Below, piece after piece: positions 48,603 to 56,316 of a stretch of DNA of 64,000 nt (positions are counted from its first letter, which is position 1; each line of letters begins with the position of its first letter). Made by a program: the position numbers and the translations under genes. The stretch covers positions 1 to 64,000 of IMG/VR virus record IMGVR_UViG_3300043607_000045. One strand, written 5' to 3'. Origin of the DNA: a virus. Under the pieces are notes generated by a model. The model was not told where the DNA came from. It did not search any database and saw nothing but the letters and a program-made list of their open reading frames with translations.

Positions 48603-48636
48603 TTGCCGATATTGGCACACTGCACATACTGCCAAT
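48603..48636. promoter_or_regulatory. operator-like inverted repeat with overlapping promoter
   Basis: ATTGGCA (48611-48617) and TGCCAAT (48630-48636) are perfect 7-base arms with 12 bases between. TTGCCG (48603-48608), 16 bases and CATACT (48625-48630) form a weak rightward promoter through the repeat, toward the late genes. A dimeric repressor site is a fair reading. Confidence 0.5.
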
Positions 48637-48846
48637 CTCATGCCTGCCTGCCTACCAGGGCGGACCAGGGACCAGGAGCAGGCCGGCTACCAGGGAGCAG
48701 GGCAGTAGAAGGGCGGACCAGGGCAGGCCGGGCCATTGTCCGCGGGGGCCACCGGGGGGGAGAGGCTCAGCTCGTGCTCGTGCTCGGCGATATTTTCGGT
48801 GGAAAATTTCGGGGATCCTGTGCTAGAGGGGAGTAGACTCCTGAGC
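48637..48846. repeat. non-coding region with GGACCAGG-type repeats
   Basis: No gene is convincing here. The region holds a 14-base direct repeat AGGGCGGACCAGGG (about 48657-48670 and 48712-48725), ACCAGGGA-like words and a GCCTGCCTGCCT run. An inverted pair GGAGTAGACTCC (48829-48840) lies just before the next gene. Confidence 0.5.
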
Positions 48847-48966
48847 ATGGTGTCCACCTGCACACGGATCGTCTGGGCCGGCCTCCTCCTCGCCGGGATC
48901 CTCCTCGGCACCGCCGCGATCACCGGGGTGATCCTCACCCGCACCCTCGGCGGCGTCTGGCCCTGA
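48847..48966 (+). CDS. 39-residue single-span membrane microprotein
   Basis: The product is MVSTCTRIV followed by one long hydrophobic segment (WAGLLLAGILLGTAAITGVI). The stop overlaps the next ATG (TGATG). It opens the rightward late run, so it may be a lysis or entry-control factor. Confidence 0.6.
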   Translation: MVSTCTRIVWAGLLLAGILLGTAAITGVILTRTLGGVWP

Positions 48967-49349
48967 TGTCCAAACTGACGCGCTGGTTCAGCAGCCCGTT
49001 CCTCCTGCGCGCGATCGTCCGAGAACTTGGGGGGATCCGGGTGCAGCTGCAGCGGCAAGGGGATCTGCTGGAGCGCTTCGCCGCCCATGCTGGGATGGTG
49101 AGCCCCGCGGTGGTCGCCGAACATGCCGCACCCGAGGATCTCGCCGACTCCGGGGTCAGCTTCCTGGACGGGATCGAGCGCGGGATGGTTGAGGACTACG
49201 TCGCCAAGACGCAGAAGGACACCGGCCGCGTCCCGAGCGATGAAGAGGTGCTGAGCTACCTCGCCGACGAGCGGACGCAGGCGCTCCATGCGCGGTTGAC
49301 CGAGCGCGCGGCCGCACTCGATCTCGACCGCCTCGGGAGGAAAGGGTGA
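48966..49349 (+). CDS. 127-residue helical protein
   Basis: The product has an amphipathic N-terminus (LTRWFSSPFLLRAIVRELGG), a coiled-coil-like middle (VQLQRQGDLLERFAA) and a charged helical end (VEDYVAKTQKDTGRVPSDEE). It may sit at a membrane beside the preceding microprotein. No family recognised. Confidence 0.65.
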   Translation: MSKLTRWFSSPFLLRAIVRELGGIRVQLQRQGDLLERFAAHAGMVSPAVVAEHAAPEDLADSGVSFLDGIERGMVEDYVAKTQKDTGRVPSDEEVLSYLADERTQALHARLTERAAALDLDRLGRKG

Positions 49350-49618
49350 GCCAGGGGATGAAGCGGCGCGGCGGGGCGACGCTGCGACACCAGCACCGAC
49401 TGGCATGGCTGGGCGCGCGGCCCGATCGGTGCACCGGCGTCCCCGGGATCCACTCCGACGTCTCTGATGAGGGTCGGACGCGACTGCGCGAGCTGCACCT
49501 CGACATGCTGCGGGCCCACCTGTTTGGCGCCGGACCCGGCGCGGAGCAGCGCGACACCATCCGCCGGCTGATCTCCGAGCTGCGCGGCGAGACCTCGGCC
49601 ACCGGGGGGAAGTGGTGA
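49346..49618 (+). CDS. 90-residue helical protein
   Basis: GTG 49346 overlaps the previous stop (GTGA). The product is Arg/Leu-rich (GATLRHQHRLAWLGAR, then RTRLRELHLDMLRAHLFGAG) and helical. It overlaps the next gene by four bases. No family recognised. Confidence 0.62.
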   Translation: MSQGMKRRGGATLRHQHRLAWLGARPDRCTGVPGIHSDVSDEGRTRLRELHLDMLRAHLFGAGPGAEQRDTIRRLISELRGETSATGGKW

Positions 49619-49890
49619 GCGGATCCGTCAAGGGCCGCGCACTGTTCCACGCCTCCGCTCGGGAGAAACACCAGCAGGTCGTCAGTCGCGAGGGGATCTG
49701 CGCCTGGTGTGGACTCACCGTGTTTGGGCTGCCCGCGGGGATCACCCGCTGCACACGCTGCGACTCCGACGAGATCGACTGGATCGCCCCGCCCGCCCCG
49801 CCCAAAGGGCACTACACCCGCGACGCCAGCTACTCCCCGGGGTCGATCGCGTATAGTGTCCTCGGAGGGACCGTCTTCGGACGGCGCTGA
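49615..49890 (+). CDS. zinc-ribbon protein
   Basis: GTG 49615 overlaps the previous stop (GTGA); a GTG one codon earlier is possible. The 91-residue product has GICAWCGLTVFGLP and TRCTRCDSDE, a four-Cys ribbon. It precedes the putative terminase small subunit, so a packaging-related DNA-binding role is possible. Confidence 0.64.
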   Translation: MSGSVKGRALFHASAREKHQQVVSREGICAWCGLTVFGLPAGITRCTRCDSDEIDWIAPPAPPKGHYTRDASYSPGSIAYSVLGGTVFGRR

Positions 49891-49891
49891 T

Positions 49892-50668
49892 ATGCCCCGA
49901 GACCACGGTAAATCCGGGATCCGCTACGACCAGGCCCAAGGGGTGATGCCACGGCCCGGCCAGGGCGCGCGCCAGACGTCGATCCTCACCAAAGAGGAAG
50001 CCGCGGCGTCGGAGGCCGCACTCGATGCGCTGGTCCACGTCCTGGGCGGCAAGGTGCAGCTGCTCGACACCCTCGCCGTGGCGTGCGATGTGCCCGAGGT
50101 CGAGGCCCTACTGAAGCTATTCCTGGATCCCCACCACGAGAAGATCTCCCTGCGGATGCTGTGCTCGATGGCGGGGCTGACGGTGGTCGACCTCTTCAGC
50201 GCCTACAAGAAGGCGATGGTGGTCAAAGCGCAGCTGGTCGCCTACCAGGCGATCACCGACGCGATCCTCCCCGTGGTGCAGGACGTGATGAAGCGCGCGG
50301 CGCCCTATACGATCCCCTGCTACGACTGCGCAGGATCCGGCAGCGTGAAGGATCCGGAGGCCAAAGAGGGCGACCCGGTCCAGGTGACCTGCCCGACCTG
50401 TGCGGGCCGGAAGGAACTGCTCCAGCTCCCGGATCTGGATCGCCAGAAGGTCGCGCTCGAACTGGCGCAGCTGGTGCAGAAGGGCACCTTCGGGATCAAC
50501 CTGCAGCAAAACAACATGACGGTCCCCCCACCGCTGCCGGATGCGACCGAGGGCACTGGGAACCTGATCTCGCTGCAGCACGCCGTCCGCGAACTCCTCA
50601 GCGGACCCCGGCACCCCTTGCCGACGGTCGACGCCGAGGTGATCCCCCAGCCCGAGGCCGCCTCATGA
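49892..50668 (+). CDS. putative terminase small subunit with zinc motif
   Basis: The 258-residue protein has a helix-turn-helix-like stretch KISLRMLCSMAGLTVVDLFS (about residue 85), a helical centre, and a C-x2-C-x-G-x-G-type zinc motif (PCYDCAGSGSV, then TCPTCAGRKE). It lies ahead of the large terminase and has the size of a small terminase or related packaging factor. Five genes stand between the two, which is more than usual, so the call is tentative. Confidence 0.5.
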   Translation: MPRDHGKSGIRYDQAQGVMPRPGQGARQTSILTKEEAAASEAALDALVHVLGGKVQLLDTLAVACDVPEVEALLKLFLDPHHEKISLRMLCSMAGLTVVDLFSAYKKAMVVKAQLVAYQAITDAILPVVQDVMKRAAPYTIPCYDCAGSGSVKDPEAKEGDPVQVTCPTCAGRKELLQLPDLDRQKVALELAQLVQKGTFGINLQQNNMTVPPPLPDATEGTGNLISLQHAVRELLSGPRHPLPTVDAEVIPQPEAAS

Positions 50669-51081
50669 TCGATCCTGCTGTGGTTCCGGCGGTCGTTGCG
50701 CCGCTCTCCGCCTGGACGCCGGCGACCATCGGCGTGGCGCTGACGGGGCTGGCGGGCCTGGTGGGCGCGATTGGCACCGCCTCCGGATTGATCATCAAGG
50801 AGATCCGGGCCAAGGCGGCGATCGGTGCGGCCGCCGGCGATGAACGCGACCGAGCGTTGAACCGGATCGAGCTGCTGGTCGACGGCCGCTATGGCAAGGT
50901 GCTGGAGGAACTCGCCGCGATGAAGAACCTCCTGGCCAATGCGACCGGCGACCCCCAGGACCGCGCCCGGGCGACCCTGGCACAAGGCGACTCCGATGCC
51001 CAGGCGGAGCGGGTCACCTTGGTCAACGCCACCGCCCCGCCGCCCAGTGGCGCGATCCCGACGAGGAAGAAGCAACCATGA
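50665..51081 (+). CDS. membrane-anchored coiled-coil protein, holin-like
   Basis: ATGA couples it to the previous gene. The 138-residue product has one strong membrane span (ATIGVALTGLAGLVGAIGTA) followed by IELLVDGRYGKVLEELAAMK, a helix block that recurs in small phage membrane proteins. A holin or lysis-accessory role is possible; no endolysin gene lies next to it. Confidence 0.6.
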   Translation: MIDPAVVPAVVAPLSAWTPATIGVALTGLAGLVGAIGTASGLIIKEIRAKAAIGAAAGDERDRALNRIELLVDGRYGKVLEELAAMKNLLANATGDPQDRARATLAQGDSDAQAERVTLVNATAPPPSGAIPTRKKQP

Positions 51082-51692
51082 CCCCCATCCAGTACCCGAT
51101 CACCGGCACCGCCAGCTATGACCCGGACACCCAGGAGGGCCTGGTGAGCTTTCGTCCCGACACCACCCCGCCGCCCCCGGATCCCCCACCGCACGACGGG
51201 ACCGACATGATCGACCTGAGCCAGGTGGTGATCACCCGCGACAGTCCGGATGTGCGGAGCTGGCCGATCGGGGCGAAGTTCCTCCGGATCGACCTGAGCC
51301 CCAGCGCCAACGCGGGGATCGAGTTCAGCAAACGCAATGGGCCCGAGGCGTGGCCCTTCGTGCGCGGGCCTGAAGGGGGCGAGATCCAGTACACCCTGTG
51401 GGTCGTCTGCAAGATTGGCGGGATCTGGTACACCTGCGGGAGCATCCTCTGCATCTCGCGGGCCCCGAATGACAACTATGTCCCCACCGGCCCGACCCTG
51501 GAGATCGGCCAGCTGCCCAATAACTGGTACTACTTCTGTGGGGATCCGCTGCAGGAGTACCAGCCCCAACCCGGCGAGCAGGTCGGCTGGTTCCTCACCT
51601 CTGGCGTGCAGCGCCGCAACGATATCCACACGGTGGCGGAACGGACCCAGGTCGTGCTGGCGTCCTTCTCGCCCGGGAGTTACCCCTTCTAA
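51078..51692 (+). CDS. 204-residue beta-rich protein
   Basis: After a Pro-rich segment (TTPPPPDPPPHDG) comes a beta-rich domain with WPIGAKFLRIDLSPSANAGI and YTLWVVCKIGGIWYTCGSIL. It overlaps the beta-helix gene by one base (TAATG). Position suggests a partner or anchor of that surface protein. No family recognised. Confidence 0.65.
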   Translation: MTPIQYPITGTASYDPDTQEGLVSFRPDTTPPPPDPPPHDGTDMIDLSQVVITRDSPDVRSWPIGAKFLRIDLSPSANAGIEFSKRNGPEAWPFVRGPEGGEIQYTLWVVCKIGGIWYTCGSILCISRAPNDNYVPTGPTLEIGQLPNNWYYFCGDPLQEYQPQPGEQVGWFLTSGVQRRNDIHTVAERTQVVLASFSPGSYPF

Positions 51693-53056
51693 TGGCCCGC
51701 TATCGACGCCGGCGATCGCCGCTGCTCCTCCTCCTGCTGCTCCTAACCTTGAGTGTCGGGGTCAAGAGCCAGGACATCTTCAAGGCCCGCACCCTCGCCC
51801 AGCAGATCCTCGACGCCCTGGAGCCGACGCCGGTCGTGGTGGTGATCCCCACCCCGGCGGCCTTCAACGTCGCCTACGCGGCCGCGCCGGCTGGGAGCAC
51901 CCTCACGCTGAGCCGATCGCTCATCTACACCGACCCGCTGGTCCTCAACAAGGCGATCACGCTCCAGCCCGAGGGCGCCCTCCCACTCACCCCGATCGAC
52001 GCCGCGACGCCGCTCCCCTCCTTCAGAGATGGGATCACCATCAGCGGCGACGCGGTGACCCTGATCGGGGTCGAGGTCAAGAAAGTCGACCCCCAGACCG
52101 ACATCGTGGTGGTGAGTGGCGCCGGGGTCACACTCGACCGGATCCGCGTGCTCGGGGATCCGGTGCGCGGCGCGAAACGCGGGATCCGAGCCAATAGCAA
52201 CGGCAACCTCCGGATCCTGCGCTACTACATCGACTACACCTTCCAGATCCTCAATAGCGCGGACTCGCAGGCGATCTGCGGCTGGGACATGGGACCCGGG
52301 CTGCTGATCGAGGATGGCTACGCGAGTGGGGGATCCGAGTCGATCATGATCGGCGGGGCTGATGCCTCCTCGGCAGCCCGGATGCCGGCCGAGGTCACCA
52401 TCCGCGGGAACCGGATCACCAAGCGGCCCGAGTGGCAGGCGGCCGCGGTCGGGGTCAAAAATATCCTGGAGATCAAGGCCGGCCGCAATATCCTCATCGA
52501 AAACAACGACATCGAGTACTCCTGGGGCGGCCATGGCCAGGACGGCTACGCCTTCTTGATCACCGTGCGCAACCAAGATGGGAGAGCCCCCTGGAGCACC
52601 GTGCAGAACGTCGTGTTCCGAGGGAATCGGATCACCCATGCCGCGGCCGCGATCAACATCCTCGGGCTGGACAACATCCGGGAAGACACCGCCGGCCGGC
52701 CGACCCCGGTGGGATCCGTCCGCCCCTCGATCCGCGCCTCGACCATCAGCATCACCGGGAACACCGCCACCGACCTCGACCCGACCAAGTGGACCGGATC
52801 CAACCGGATGATCCTGATCGGCGGCTCGCCGATCGACGTGACGATCGACATGAACACCTTCGTCGGGCAGCACCTCGGGAGCGTGGTCTATCTCTATGGC
52901 AGCCTACCGACGTCGCAGATCCCCGGACTGATGATCACGAACAATACCTGGCCGCCGTCGACGTACGGCGTGAAGGGCGACGGGCTCGCCAGCGGCGCCG
53001 CCACCTGGGCCGCCTACGTGCTGAGTGGCCGGCTCGAAGGGAATGTCGTACAGTAG
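51692..53056 (+). CDS. secreted parallel beta-helix protein (pectate-lyase-like)
   Basis: The 454-residue protein begins with a Sec signal peptide (MARYRRRRSP, then a Leu run and TLSVGVKSQ). The rest shows right-handed beta-helix spacing: GVTLDRIRV, EVTIRGNRITKR, NILIENNDIEYSWGG, NVVFRGNRITHAA, TISITGNTATDL and GLMITNNTW, each about 22-30 residues apart. Such folds serve as polysaccharide lyases or tailspike depolymerases. A signal peptide on a phage beta-helix is unusual; the enzyme may be exported during infection rather than built into the virion. Confidence 0.8.
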   Translation: MARYRRRRSPLLLLLLLLTLSVGVKSQDIFKARTLAQQILDALEPTPVVVVIPTPAAFNVAYAAAPAGSTLTLSRSLIYTDPLVLNKAITLQPEGALPLTPIDAATPLPSFRDGITISGDAVTLIGVEVKKVDPQTDIVVVSGAGVTLDRIRVLGDPVRGAKRGIRANSNGNLRILRYYIDYTFQILNSADSQAICGWDMGPGLLIEDGYASGGSESIMIGGADASSAARMPAEVTIRGNRITKRPEWQAAAVGVKNILEIKAGRNILIENNDIEYSWGGHGQDGYAFLITVRNQDGRAPWSTVQNVVFRGNRITHAAAAINILGLDNIREDTAGRPTPVGSVRPSIRASTISITGNTATDLDPTKWTGSNRMILIGGSPIDVTIDMNTFVGQHLGSVVYLYGSLPTSQIPGLMITNNTWPPSTYGVKGDGLASGAATWAAYVLSGRLEGNVVQ

Positions 53057-53160
53057 GGCCGGCGGCGGGGCCTCGTACCAGCTCGCTGGGAACCACCCGA
53101 ACGTCCCCGAACGGGTGTTGTGAGCAATAAGGCCCCGTCGCTAGGTTTAGGGAGGATCCG

Positions 53161-53355
53161 ATGCAGTACATCTGGCGCACCCTGATCGCCGCGGTGGTCT
53201 TCGCCGTCTTCGTCCTCCTGGTGATCCCGGCGCTCCTGTCGCTGATCAACATGCCGTCGAGCAGCGCCCTCGACGCCATCATCAAAGGGTGCTCGATTCT
53301 GATCGCCCTAGGCTACATCCTCTGGGGCAAGCCGGTCGTCCCCGGCCCGGCCTAG
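53161..53355 (+). CDS. 64-residue two-span membrane protein, candidate holin
   Basis: AGGGAGG lies about five bases before ATG 53161. The product has two hydrophobic spans (LIAAVVFAVFVLLVIPALL and IIKGCSILIALGYILWG) with a short loop. Similar two-span microproteins stand before terminase genes in other phages. Holin is the simplest guess. It ends one base before the large terminase start. Confidence 0.65.
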   Translation: MQYIWRTLIAAVVFAVFVLLVIPALLSLINMPSSSALDAIIKGCSILIALGYILWGKPVVPGPA

Positions 53356-55650
53356 ATGTACCACCCCGACTGCATCGGCGCGCGCGAGGACCAGATCCTC
53401 CGCCATCCGACCTGGAAGAAGCTCTTCCCCCAGGGGATCCCCACCTATTCGATCGAGGAGAGCGAGGCGCACACGCGCGCGCTGGTCGCCGCCCGGAAGG
53501 AGGACGGATCCTTCACCCGGTCGCTCACCCAGGAGGAGAGCGTCTTCCTCGCGGCGACCCCGCTGCGCTGTGCGATCGACTACCCCTACTTTGTGACCCG
53601 CTTCGGAGTCGTGGATGACCAGGGGCATGGGATCCGCAAGCTCTCGACCCTCTCCGAGTCGCAGCAATTCGTCCTGAACAAGGTCGCCCAGCTCGAAAAA
53701 GCGCGCTGGGGATCCCACCCGGATGGCCTCCTCTTCAACGTCCTGAAGGCCCGCCAGCTGTTCGTCAGCACCCTGGCCGAGACGATGCTCGCGCACCGCG
53801 TGCTCTTCCAGCCACACACCCGCGCGCTGGCCGGCGCCGACGTCGAGGAGCAGGCCGGCTACCTGTTTCGGATGGTGGTGCGCCTCTACGATGCCCTGCC
53901 GTGGTTCCTGCAGCCGGCGCCAAGATTCCCCTTTGTGAAGAATCGCGAGTTTGGGCTCGGCAACCAGAGCTTTGTGAAGACCGCCTGGGGCAAGAGCACA
54001 CGCGGCGCGCTCCAGTCGGTGACGGGCCAGGAGGGATCCAAGGGCGCGATGGGCCGCGGCCAGACCTACGGCGTGGTGCACCTCTCGGAGCTGCCGACCT
54101 GGGACAACCCGGATCAGATCGACTCGGCGCTCCTGCCGGCGATCCCGATCCACCCCGACACCCTAGTCCTGTTCGAGGCGACCGCGGAGTACGCCGGCGA
54201 CTGGTGGCACCTCCACTGGCTGGCCTCGGGGGAGAAGGTCGGCCGCTTCACCAACATCTTTGTCCCGGTCTACGCCGAGCCGACCAAATACAGTCTGCCG
54301 GCGCCGCTTGACTGGACCCCCTCGTCGACCACGCTCGCCTGGGCCGCCAAATGCGAGCGCACCTCGACCCAGTGGTACGATCACACCGTCCACCTCACGC
54401 GCAACCAGATCTACTGGTACGAGACCACCCGAGCCTTCTATGAGAAAAAGAACGATCTGGGCTCCTTCCTCAAGGAGTACTGCGCCGACGACCTCGAATG
54501 CTTCCAGTACGCGGGCAAGTCGATCTTCAGCTTCAACCAGCTCGATGCGATCGACCAGGCGGGATCCCGTCGTCCGCTACTCGACGTGTGGCGTGTCGAG
54601 CCGGCGCGCGACATCGCCGCCCTTCGTCGCACTGCTCAAGAGGATCGCCCAGGCGCTCCTGTCCCCCCGCCCACCCGCCGCCCGGATCCGCCTCTCTCCC
54701 TTCGTGTGGGGCCCGGCGCGGGATCCAGCGTGGCGGGCTACGCCTTCCCGGTCCCGGCCGGCTATGGCTTCCAGCGGCTCACGGCGCAGGAGCTGAAGGA
54801 TCTCCCCTCCCTGCGCAGCTCGGTGCTCGCCATCTGGGAGTACCCGCGGCCGCGGGGCAAGCGTCGCTACGTGATGGCGGTCGATGTGAGTGAGGGCTTG
54901 GGGCTCGACTACTCGGTGGTCGACATCATCCGGCTCCCCACGATCGAGGAGCCGGCCGAGCAGGTCGCCCAGTACATCTCGAACGTGATCGACACCAAAG
55001 AGCTGGCCTTTGTCTGCGATGCGATCGGCCACCTCTACCCGGACGAGGACGCGATCGAGGCGCTGGCGGCGATCGAGACCAACTCGGTGGGACTGGCGAC
55101 CCAGGACTCGATGCAGCTGCACCTGGGCTACACCGCCTTCTACGTCTGGGAGTACGCCGACTCCGCCTCGCCCGACCGGCGCTACTCGACCAAGATCGGA
55201 TGGGTCACCACCACCCGTACACGCCCGATCCTGCTGACGTCGTTCCGCGACGCAGTGACCACGATCGACCCGATCACCAGCCAACCCGACTACATCCTGA
55301 ACTCCCCGGTCACCCGCGGCGAGCTGCGCCACTTCATCACACCCGACGTCCTGGCCAACGCCCAGGCCGCGCGCGGGCAGCACGACGATTGTGTGATGAG
55401 CGCGGCGATCGGCTACTATGTGGCCTGGAGACTGGCCGGCGGCGAACTCGAACCGATCGCCGAGAAGCGCCGTCGTCGGGCCGCCCTCCAGGAGCAGCAG
55501 GCCCTCACGCCCCAGACCCGTCGCGACTTTCGGAACAGCGCCCTGACCACCGACGAGGTCGAGGCCCACGCGGAGGAGGATGATGAGTTCCAAGACGACC
55601 TCGCCGCCGGTGCCGGACTCCACTTCGACGCCCGCAACCGCGTCGACTAA
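53356..55650 (+). CDS. terL: terminase large subunit
   Basis: The 764-residue protein has an adenine-binding and Walker-A-like segment LFNVLKARQLFVSTLAETM (residues 127-144), Walker B QTYGVVHLSELPTW (about 236-249), coupling motif LFEATAEYAG (272-281), and a nuclease domain that begins YVMAVDVSEGLGLDYSVVDI (about 510) and ends with HDDCVMSAA near residue 680. These are the ATPase and RNase-H-like nuclease of DNA-packaging motors. Codon use in 54625-54718, between the two domains, fits another frame (see findings). Confidence 0.93.
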   Translation: MYHPDCIGAREDQILRHPTWKKLFPQGIPTYSIEESEAHTRALVAARKEDGSFTRSLTQEESVFLAATPLRCAIDYPYFVTRFGVVDDQGHGIRKLSTLSESQQFVLNKVAQLEKARWGSHPDGLLFNVLKARQLFVSTLAETMLAHRVLFQPHTRALAGADVEEQAGYLFRMVVRLYDALPWFLQPAPRFPFVKNREFGLGNQSFVKTAWGKSTRGALQSVTGQEGSKGAMGRGQTYGVVHLSELPTWDNPDQIDSALLPAIPIHPDTLVLFEATAEYAGDWWHLHWLASGEKVGRFTNIFVPVYAEPTKYSLPAPLDWTPSSTTLAWAAKCERTSTQWYDHTVHLTRNQIYWYETTRAFYEKKNDLGSFLKEYCADDLECFQYAGKSIFSFNQLDAIDQAGSRRPLLDVWRVEPARDIAALRRTAQEDRPGAPVPPPTRRPDPPLSLRVGPGAGSSVAGYAFPVPAGYGFQRLTAQELKDLPSLRSSVLAIWEYPRPRGKRRYVMAVDVSEGLGLDYSVVDIIRLPTIEEPAEQVAQYISNVIDTKELAFVCDAIGHLYPDEDAIEALAAIETNSVGLATQDSMQLHLGYTAFYVWEYADSASPDRRYSTKIGWVTTTRTRPILLTSFRDAVTTIDPITSQPDYILNSPVTRGELRHFITPDVLANAQAARGQHDDCVMSAAIGYYVAWRLAGGELEPIAEKRRRRAALQEQQALTPQTRRDFRNSALTTDEVEAHAEEDDEFQDDLAAGAGLHFDARNRVD

Positions 55651-56146
55651 GGAGCCTGCGGCGCCGCTGGTCCCGCTCAGCGTCGCGCGCCTCGACAAGG
55701 TGCCGCTGCGTCGCAAAGGGGCGACCCTCCAGGCGGTACGGGTCACCCATGATCACTCGGTGACCATGCCCGATGAGACGGTCGTGATCGCGCGCGTGGG
55801 CGACTGGGTCATCCTCTCGGGCTCGATCATCATCGCCTACCTCAAGGACCGCGACTTCCCAGGCCCCTACGAGATCGTGGCCGAGGGCACCCTCACCCTC
55901 AGCCTCCAGGATCGCGAGCTGCTCGAACGGACCACCGGCCTGGGCACCACGCGCACGCCGATGGAGCTGGTCGCCGCCATCCAACGCCTCGCGCGCATCG
56001 GGATTGGCGACGTCCAGATCCCCTTCACGCCGGGCCAGCTCGAAGAGATCGCCTATCGCGCGACCAAGCGGGGGATCACCCTACAGCGGGCGGTCCAGGA
56101 CGTGATCGATCGGATCTCGGGTGAGCTGTTTCACCGTCCGAGCTAA
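55580..56146 (+). CDS. 188-residue protein, unknown
   Basis: Two ATGs stand at 55580 and 55583 with GGAGGAGG just before; the second has better spacing. The product has a Ser/Thr/Pro-rich leader, a beta domain (DETVVIARVGDWVILSGSI) and a helical end (ITLQRAVQDVIDRISGELFH). It overlaps the terminase end by about 70 bases. Function unknown. Confidence 0.65.
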   Translation: MMSSKTTSPPVPDSTSTPATASTKEPAAPLVPLSVARLDKVPLRRKGATLQAVRVTHDHSVTMPDETVVIARVGDWVILSGSIIIAYLKDRDFPGPYEIVAEGTLTLSLQDRELLERTTGLGTTRTPMELVAAIQRLARIGIGDVQIPFTPGQLEEIAYRATKRGITLQRAVQDVIDRISGELFHRPS

Positions 56147-56148
56147 CC

Positions 56149-56316
56149 GTGGAGGATCAGCGCGCGGTGTTTCGCGTCGACCCGACGCCCACGCTCGGAT
56201 CCCCTGTGCTCTCGCTCGCCTATCGATCGTTCCCCCAACCGCAGTCACGCTGGCGTCGCTGGAGGGCCTGGATCGTCCGGGCCTTCTGGTGGGGCTGGGC
56301 GATTCTGCCCCACTAG
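56149..56316 (+). CDS. 55-residue Trp/Arg-rich microprotein
   Basis: GTG 56149 to TAG 56316. The product has MEDQRAVFRVDPTPTLGSPV and a Trp/Arg-rich end (WRRWRAWIVRAFWWGWAI) that could be an amphipathic membrane helix. The stop directly adjoins the collagen-like gene's ATG. Codon use is fair; function unknown. Confidence 0.5.
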   Translation: MEDQRAVFRVDPTPTLGSPVLSLAYRSFPQPQSRWRRWRAWIVRAFWWGWAILPH

